Shown: positions 57,771-64,000 of the stretch, in pieces
Layout: each line of letters opens with the position of its first letter
Position numbering within the stretch: position 1 is the first letter of the stretch
Source of the DNA: Tetraselmis striata
Lineage: Eukaryota > Chlorophyta > Chlorodendrophyceae > Chlorodendrales > Chlorodendraceae
NCBI GenBank assembly: GCA_006384855.1
Contig: VCJN01000900.1
Coordinates: 1 to 64,000 of the forward strand
Length of the DNA: 64,000 nt
Direction of reading: 5' to 3'
Notes under the pieces: model-generated
Databases searched by the model: none
Seen by the model: only the letters and a program-made list of their open reading frames with translations
What the model was told of the DNA's origin: nothing
Made by a program: the position numbers and the translations under genes

Positions 57771-58307
57771 ATGGGGCACATGCAGGTGATAATGGCGTCC
57801 ATGCGCAACGTGCTGGCGCTGTGCGCTTTGCTGGCCTGTGCTTCCACGGCGACCGCCATCAGGTAAACACCCGACACCCAGCGCACTGACCCCCCTTCCG
57901 CCACCAGCACAACTGCGGACCTTTCCTCAACAGCCAGTCACAGCGACGCTGAATGTTGGGACCCGGCGGGCATCAACAGGGACCTGAAGCAGACGCAGAC
58001 AGTCGCCCCGCCTGTTCTGCGCTCGGGCCCCACCGGCTGCGTGTACACCGTCATCAACGCCTTTGTGGCCTACGGCACCTCACTGTGCGACGTCGACTCC
58101 GGATGCCCCTACGACATGGTGCCCACATCAGCGGAGTGCGAGAATAACTGCACCCTTGATCCGGCATGCATTGCGTACCACTACGACGAGACCCCGCCCA
58201 CGGGGACTCCCCGCTGCGTCCTACTTGGCCAAGTGGGCACCACCCGCCGCTCTCTCCCCGGCAACATGGTCGGCCTCAAGCGCGGCAGCCTGGATGGCAC
58301 CTGCTAA
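57771..58307 (+). CDS. Small secreted Cys-rich protein, PAN/Apple-like
   Basis: Two exons, 57771-57862 and 57938-58307, joined in phase 2 (CATCAG/GTAAAC ... CAGCCAG/TCACAG), give 153 residues. An in-frame ATG at 57792 may be the real start. The N-terminus is a signal peptide (VLALCALLACASTATA). The mature part has eight Cys, and the run AECENNCTLDPACIAYHYD...RCVLLG fits the core of PAN/Apple domains (E-C-x3-C-x4-P-x-C-x-A...C). Such domains bind proteins or sugars outside the cell. The ligand is unknown. The upstream acceptor CTCAACAG would bring an early stop, which is why the one 4 bp later was chosen. Confidence 0.6.
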
Positions 58308-58809
58308 ATCAGGCAGCGAGTGGCGTTCCTTATATAGATGTTTGAGCAGCGAAATAGTATTAGCCAGCTGCCAGAGCCCACAAACTCTGGTTTGTGCTGG
58401 CATTGATGCTTCGCTGGCGACTGCGGTGCCGTTGGGACCCTACAATTCCGCCGGCGCAGTCTGTCGGTTCAGTCTGTATGTTGTACCAAATGCGGCAGGT
58501 GCGATTGCTAAGCTAGATACAATATATTGTCAAATCAAAACCTGTGACCTTGAATTCGCATCTGTCGCCACGCACCTAATTACCTCCAGCTCAAGGCTCT
58601 ATATTCTCAAGTGGGCATGCCTCCAGGCTTCAATGCAAATACAGTCAACTGAGCTACGATTTTGCCCAAATCTACATGCATATATGCTGCTGAAGTCGAG
58701 CTAAAAGTGACCCTACAATTCCGTGAGCCATAGCCAGGATTAATATTTGTGTATTAATCCAACACAAGGGATGTGATTACTCAAAACATGCACTTGCTGC
58801 ATGCTTGTT
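58308..58809. other. 3' flank of the secreted-protein gene
   Basis: Probably 3' UTR and spacer; no TGTAA signal was found close to the stop. No gene seen. Confidence 0.4.
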
Positions 58810-59225
58810 CGCTGTACTGGTACCGATACTCGGCTGCCGGGGATCGATAGATAGTCCTTTCTTCGTATAGCGTATTCCTATCCTCATGCAAAGGGCATAT
58901 GTCACTCCCAGTTTTTATATGCAACTGCCCGCAGGCCGCGCACACCGCGCCCGCAGGCCGCAGGCGCAGGAGATATATGACATGCTCGGATCTTTTGCAT
59001 TGTTTTCACTGGTTTCGGAGTCTTGGCTGCGATCCCGGAGGTCACTGGTTCGATTCCCTTATCACCCGGGAATCGGATTTATAGTGATGCTTTTATTTGC
59101 AACATATGCGCACTACAAACAGAACTAACAGCAACTATGATAGAATTTATAGCCGTCCATGGATAGGACGGGATGGAACTATAGTTGTACTCGTACCGAT
59201 AGCGATACTGCAGGTTCCCGGAGCA
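58810..59225 (+). repeat. SINE-like dispersed repeat
   Basis: Same order of blocks as 40375-39960 read on the minus strand: ACTCGGCTGCC, CATGCTCGGATCTTTTGCATTG, TTGGCTGCGATCC, CTTATCACCCGGGAATCGG, GTCCATGGATAGGACGGGATG, ACTCGTACCGATA. Contains GGTTCGATTCCC at about 59047, a tRNA B-box match. Its first part is degenerate. A small fragment (CACTCGGCTGCCCGTG) recurs at 59566. Confidence 0.6.
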
Positions 59226-59879
59226 GCACCGATGACCTCCGGTGAGCGCCCTACTCCCCTGCACCTTCCCTCCATGTGTGCCCTCCCGTCTGCACACCTC
59301 GCTCCGCCCTGGAAATCCGGGTAGGTTCCCCGCTCGTGCTAATCAACTATTAAGGAGCCATCCCGCGCGTCCGCGCTGTGGTGTCTCGCAAGACGGATCC
59401 CGCGCGCTGCGCCCCACCCGCCCCAGCTCGCCACGAAAGGGCTGCCGGCGCTGCGATCGGCACCGCCGCCGCTGGGTGTCTCGCTGCCTTCGCCCCAGCA
59501 GGTGCGTTCGCCGCAAGTCGCTACTTGGCTGCCCGTGATCGATACTCGTAAGCGCGATATACCGGCACTCGGCTGCCCGTGTGATCAACTAGTTTATGGG
59601 GTTTCCTGCCTTGACCTAACCGCTTTTCAGCTACAAGTGCTGCTCAGTGGGACGGGAACTAGTCACCTGTCGTTGCGCCCTTTTTGGATGCAGCACGAGT
59701 AGACATAAAAGCAGCCATCACAGTTGAGCATGGCATCTTCCAGTTTCCGTTGCGTTACACGCAGCGATGTTAAAACTGTCTCGTAACCTGTTGCGAGCAA
59801 GGTCACCCCAGGTTGTTCAAGACCACACCCGGCTCACCACCCGTGTGTGATATTCTCATCCGTACGTCCGTGCGTTACC
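59226..59879. other. Spacer before gag/recombinase copy C
   Basis: No gene seen. May contain the 5' end of copy C, but the direct repeats of copy B were not recognised here. Confidence 0.35.
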
Positions 59880-60720
59880 ATGCCAGATGGAGAGGAACCC
59901 GTCGTTGAGCCGACGCTCGAATCGCTGCACGCAGACGTGAAGGCCCAGTCTATATTGCTGCGCGAGCTTGCAACATCGTTGGCCCAATTGACGGCTCGTG
60001 AGCGCGTTGTTGATTGAGAAGGGGCACATGGCTCCGGTTCCGGGCAGCGCATCGCGGGAAAGCCGACAGGCAGCGGGGGAGCCGCAGAGCGCCGCGACTT
60101 GCTAGAGCTAGCCCAGAGCGGCCGTGTCGGACTGAAATCCGTGAGTGACGAGGATGACTACCTCGCGGTGCCAGAGCTACTGCAGCGAGCAGAGTCTGGT
60201 TTAACTTACGAGGCCGTTCGACCGGTCAGCCGGTGCCTGGACTCTTCCCCCTGGGCACCGACCTATTGAACGAGTACCTCAAGCAGGATGACCGGCGTCT
60301 GCCGGCCCAAGAGGAGTATCTATGGATGTTGTGTTTCGGCGCGCCCACATGGCCGCACTTTTCGTGGCTCTCAACGAGCTGCTGCCCTACGTCCCTGATG
60401 CCAGTCAGGACTTCACCCCCTACCTCGCGAGAGCTCGGAACCACGCCGAAGCCATCGACAAGGCGTTTCGCTTTCGTTTGGGCTTCCTACGGAGGCTTAA
60501 TGAGGTCAAGCGTGTGCACGGTGACCAAGGTGTTCAGGACGTGCTGCGAGCCCAGCACTTTCAACCTGCTTCTGAGCATCTCGGTTCCGCGATTTTTGGG
60601 GACCTCGTGAGGGACTAGCTACGAGCGTCGCGTCTTCGAGGCGACCGTGGCCAGCAGCGCAAAAGCAACCGCTACTGCACGGGCGTGAACGAGGGCGTGG
60701 CGGTGGGCGTGGGCGTGGCC
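59880..60720 (+). pseudogene. Gag-like gene of copy C (broken)
   Basis: Starts MPDGEEPVVEPTLESLHAD with a likely coiled coil, hits a stop after about 45 codons, shifts frame near 60240, and continues in 60322-60618 with FRLGFLRRLNEVKRVHGDQ and then ERRVFEATVASSAKATA, which matches KDRVYDANIASAAKATA of copy B. At least one stop and two frame changes. Confidence 0.55.
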
Positions 60721-61329
60721 GCGAAGGTGAGCACGAGTGGTGGTGTGGGGCGCCTTTCGTCGGAGCTGCTGGAGCTTTGCGAGGCCACCTTTCGGTGACC
60801 GCCGCAAAGCGCACCCTTGCAGCTCAACGGCGGGATGAGCGCCCTGTGTGAGGACATGATCCCCCCACCTAACAGACTTCATTTAGACCTTCCTCGGTGC
60901 GGCGCTTCTTACAGCTACAGCCGAGTGCGGCTCAACCATCCGCACACCTGCACATGGCGGCTCAACCAACCGCCTCCCGTACCATTTCATCACTGCGTCC
61001 GTCGGTTGAAACACTGCGTGTTACAACCGGTTCGCAACGACCAAGCTTCGCGCGTGTACGTTACGCGCGTGAAAGGCGCTTTGAGCGCGAAGGGCGCGCG
61101 GGGCGGCCCTCTTATTACCTGAACCTAGCTCCGCAAACCCGTACTGGTGCTGCTGCAAACCCGTCCAGCAACTACCGGCCAACCGCCGGGAACCTAACCG
61201 CTGATGCCGAGTACTTTGCAAACAGTAGTCGCCCCCCGCCTTGTACTCTATCGGTAAGACGATGCACTTACGTAATTGACGAGCCCGAGGCTGTCGCTCC
61301 CTGGGCTGCTTCACTGCGATCTCAACTGC

Positions 61330-61920
61330 ATGATGCTTTCGGCTCAGACGCGAGTTAGTACAGCGGACGCTCGACTGCTCTCCAGCTCCCTCACCGCTCA
61401 GACACTCAAGAGCTACGCCGGCAGACTGTCTCAGTTCGCGGAGTTCTGCCACGACTCCGAGAGCATCAGCCCGCTCGAGGCGACTACTGCTACTGGCGTC
61501 CGGTACGGTGCCTGGATTGGTGAGCGAGGGCACATTGGAGCTAAGTCACTTCAACCCTACATGTTTGCAATCAACACGTTCTTCGAGCTGCACAACCTCG
61601 ACCCAATCGCCAAGGACAGCCTACACCTTACTGCAGCTAGACGTGGGCTGATGCCGCGGCAGCGCCGTCTGGAGGCCGCCCCTTTGCGAGTTCCCCTGCC
61701 TGCTGATGTAGCTTACAGATTCGTCGAGAAGGCCGAGTTAATTATGTCTGCTCCCACCACAGAGTACCAGCACGACTTCCGAGCCTTCATGGCCTCGGTT
61801 GTCAACTTCATGTTCTTTGCCAGGGGACTTACTGGCGTGTCCTGCCGAGTGCGGGATGTGCATGTCGACGATTAAAAAATTACCTTGCAGGTGTACCGCA
61901 AGAAATAAAGGTCGCGCCGG
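61330..61920 (+). pseudogene. Tyrosine recombinase of copy C, N-terminal half
   Basis: Open for about 180 codons from MLSAQTRVSTADARLL. A core-binding domain follows (SPLEATTATGVRYGAWIGERG, then GAKSLQPYMFAINTFFELH), as in copy A, then FMASVVNFMFFARGLTGVSC with the likely first catalytic Arg. A stop follows DVHVDD at 61875, then a decayed stretch (KITLQVYRKK) and a C tract at 62151-62167. The HxxR...Y half is absent. Only about 0.6 kb separates it from the gag part, so no reverse transcriptase can lie between. Confidence 0.65.
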
Positions 61921-62234
61921 CCGACGGGGACCCGACGACCTGCGCGTGCTTCTCCTTCCGGTGTCAGAACACCCCCGAGTTGCACGCCTCCTGCACCACT
62001 TCATCGACAATGTACAGTCTGTTCCCATGGTTACTGTTGCCTTGGCTGAAACAAACTTTCTGGGCGGCCACCCCAAGCGAGCAGTCAAAGCCTTGGTTCG
62101 CCGCTACCATGTCGGACTGGCTGTCTACAGCCGTCCGTCTTTTCGGTGCTGCCCCCCCCCCCCCCCCTGCCGGTGCCTCCTTCATGACCTGGCGCTACCC
62201 CGCCTTCTCCGTCAATCCAGACTCAACTTTGAAA

Positions 62235-62320
62235 CCGGATATATGGTTATATATATGCGGCGGCCTGAAGATGTATGCCATGCTCGGATATTTTGTCTTA
62301 TTGCTTTTTGTCTTCATTGC
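62235..62320 (+). repeat. SINE-like fragment
   Basis: GGATATATGGTTATATATATGC, then CCATGCTCGGATATTTTGTC, as in the other copies; truncated at the right. Confidence 0.5.
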
Positions 62321-64000
62321 TCTCCCGCAACCGCATAGCAGACCAACTTGCTCAAAGTGCGCACTTGTATATTGATTACACTACTTTGCGGCAAAAAATG
62401 TATATTTGAATATGTCAGGGGCGACAAATTATGGTCTGTTATAATGGAATCTGTCCGCCGCACATGCGTACATGAAATGTCTCTAATTTTCTAATAAGGG
62501 AAGTAGTCGCTAGATCCATAATTGAGTTATGACGACGGCGCAATGTACTTATGTACGCACTCATTTCACCGGTGTTCTAAGACAAGGCCGTAGAGTAATT
62601 ACACTAAAAAGCAAAAAAACAGAGCTAACGTCAAGATTCGGGCTCCGGTGAGCAGCATGAAGTGCAGCAAATAATTTCGATTTGTCGTGCTGCTTTGTAC
62701 GTACGTATACACGGTTCCGTATTTTTGATTTGTTGTAAAACAGCACTCGCAAACGAGTCCATGGTTGCAACAAGTGGCTTGATTATTTAGTGCTGAGTAA
62801 GCCATTAAGCAAGCTTCTATTCTAAATACGACTACAAAAATGCTGAATGTCTTTCAAGTGCAGAGCTTGGAATGCCCTTATCTATGCTTAATACCTATAT
62901 AATGCTACACTTACTCGTGCTAAGATTAACGACGGCAATAAGGCACGAAAATATAAATGCTTTTTGTGAATGTGTCCCTTTCGACAATCATTTTCGCTTT
63001 ACTATAGTAGCCTCCCGTGTCACCAAGTAGGAGCACGGACTTGCAAGTGTTACAAGCCGATGTCGCCAATTCAAATCAAGGTGGGGGGGGGGGGGGGCTC
63101 GGTGCCAAAATGGTTGGCGTGAGTGGGAGCGCCAGCCAATGGCCTAGGTGTTGTTGCAAATGCCGGTGAGGACGTCGATATGCCGGTGGCGATCATGGTG
63201 ATGATGATGATGCCGTTGTCGATGACGCGACCGGCGATGGTGATGATGATGATGATGATGTCGGTGATGATGATGACGGTGACATTGATGAAGAGGAGGA
63301 GGAGGAGTGACTCCTCCTCCGAGGAGGAGGATTCGGAAGAGAATGATGCTATAGTTCCAATGATGATGGTGATGAGGATCCGGTAGGTGATTAAGCCGAG
63401 ACCGCCAAGATACGGCCCCATATGTGCTGCATGTAGACACTCAACCTGCGCGGCCGCATATATCTTGTAATGGAGGCCCATGAACGCTTTGTGTAACAAC
63501 GTGTCAACAAATTTGGTTTCGGAGCATCTGCATATTGTTCATGTCTTTACATCAACATGTTTTGGGATGCATGACGAGCATGATGGTTTCGGAGCTTGTC
63601 ACGGAGAATAAATCAATATTTCTCTTAGATTATTGCTTGAATTATCATCATCCATGCTTTGTTGCATGGTGCATTAATTTAATTGTTATAAACATATGTG
63701 ACATGCTATATTAGCAATGGCAATGATGATTGAAAGCTATTTCAATTGCAGAGCCATAAACGGTAGCGCCCACCATGTTTACAAGTCATATCCAAGTATC
63801 TACGCTAGAACATACAAGGTCATAATAAATCGACTTAATTTTTCAACCAACCTTGAATGTCATTGGGTTACTATTCACATGCAGCAAGCGAGCCACACAA
63901 TAAGTTACATGTCAACGTCTTGCCTCCCTGAAAACAAGGCTTTTGAGGCCAATTTTGCTTAACACCGCAACTGTGCATCTAGTGACCAACCTAGCATTTG
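62321..64000. other. AT-richer region without a supported gene
   Basis: Many stops in all frames. G tract at 63082-63097, a (GAT)n-like tract at 63195-63330, then ordinary AT-rich sequence to the window end. Nothing else supported. Confidence 0.5.
63195..63330. repeat. (GAT)n-rich tract
   Basis: Runs of GATGATGAT broken by GTC/GGT and ending in GAGGAGGAG. It reads as poly-Met in one frame and poly-Asp/Glu in another, the latter preceded by a stop. Simple repeat rather than gene. Confidence 0.8.

Noticed and set aside
63123..63386. Met-rich ORF and overlapping Asp/Glu-rich frame
   Set aside because: Both come from a GAT-type simple repeat; the acidic frame has a stop just upstream.

Overview
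The window reads as nuclear DNA of a green alga of the Chlamydomonas/Volvox type. This is an inference. It rests on GC-rich spliced genes with short introns, TGTAA poly(A) signals, long G/C homopolymer runs, and transposon families (CACTA, Ty3/Gypsy, tyrosine-recombinase elements) next to genes for plastid/mitochondrial, secreted and nuclear proteins. No bacterial operon, rRNA or complete tRNA gene was seen.

Layout. 1-13.3 kb is a nest of transposons: a CACTA/EnSpm element with a spliced tnp2-type transposase has landed in the RNase H region of a Ty3/Gypsy polyprotein. That polyprotein carries an embedded cytosine-5 DNA methyltransferase domain between protease and reverse transcriptase, the most striking feature here. 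13.3-16.2 kb is non-coding. 16.5-22.4 kb (- strand) is a four-exon gene for a PNUTS-like nuclear scaffold (TFIIS N-terminal domain, RVxF-type PP1 docking motif, CCCH zinc finger). 22.4-26.3 kb shows no convincing gene.

26.3-42.1 kb is a transposon cluster. Two copies of a family that pairs a gag-like protein with a tyrosine recombinase flank a second, internally deleted CACTA copy. That copy holds a 30-bp GC-rich minisatellite, a 368-bp fold-back tandem array and other debris. A third gag/recombinase copy lies at 59.9-62.2 kb. No reverse transcriptase is recognisable in any of the three.

42.5-58.3 kb is the gene-rich part. It has an NDUFAF2-like complex I assembly factor (+), a secreted receptor-L-domain-like protein (-), an organelle-targeted D-cysteine desulfhydrase/ACC-deaminase-family PLP enzyme in 11 exons (-), and a small secreted PAN/Apple-like protein (+). 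Exon boundaries were placed by hand from GT/AG (two introns GC/AG), reading phase and family similarity. All five host genes close in frame. The last 5.5 kb is repeat debris and AT-richer sequence without a supported gene.
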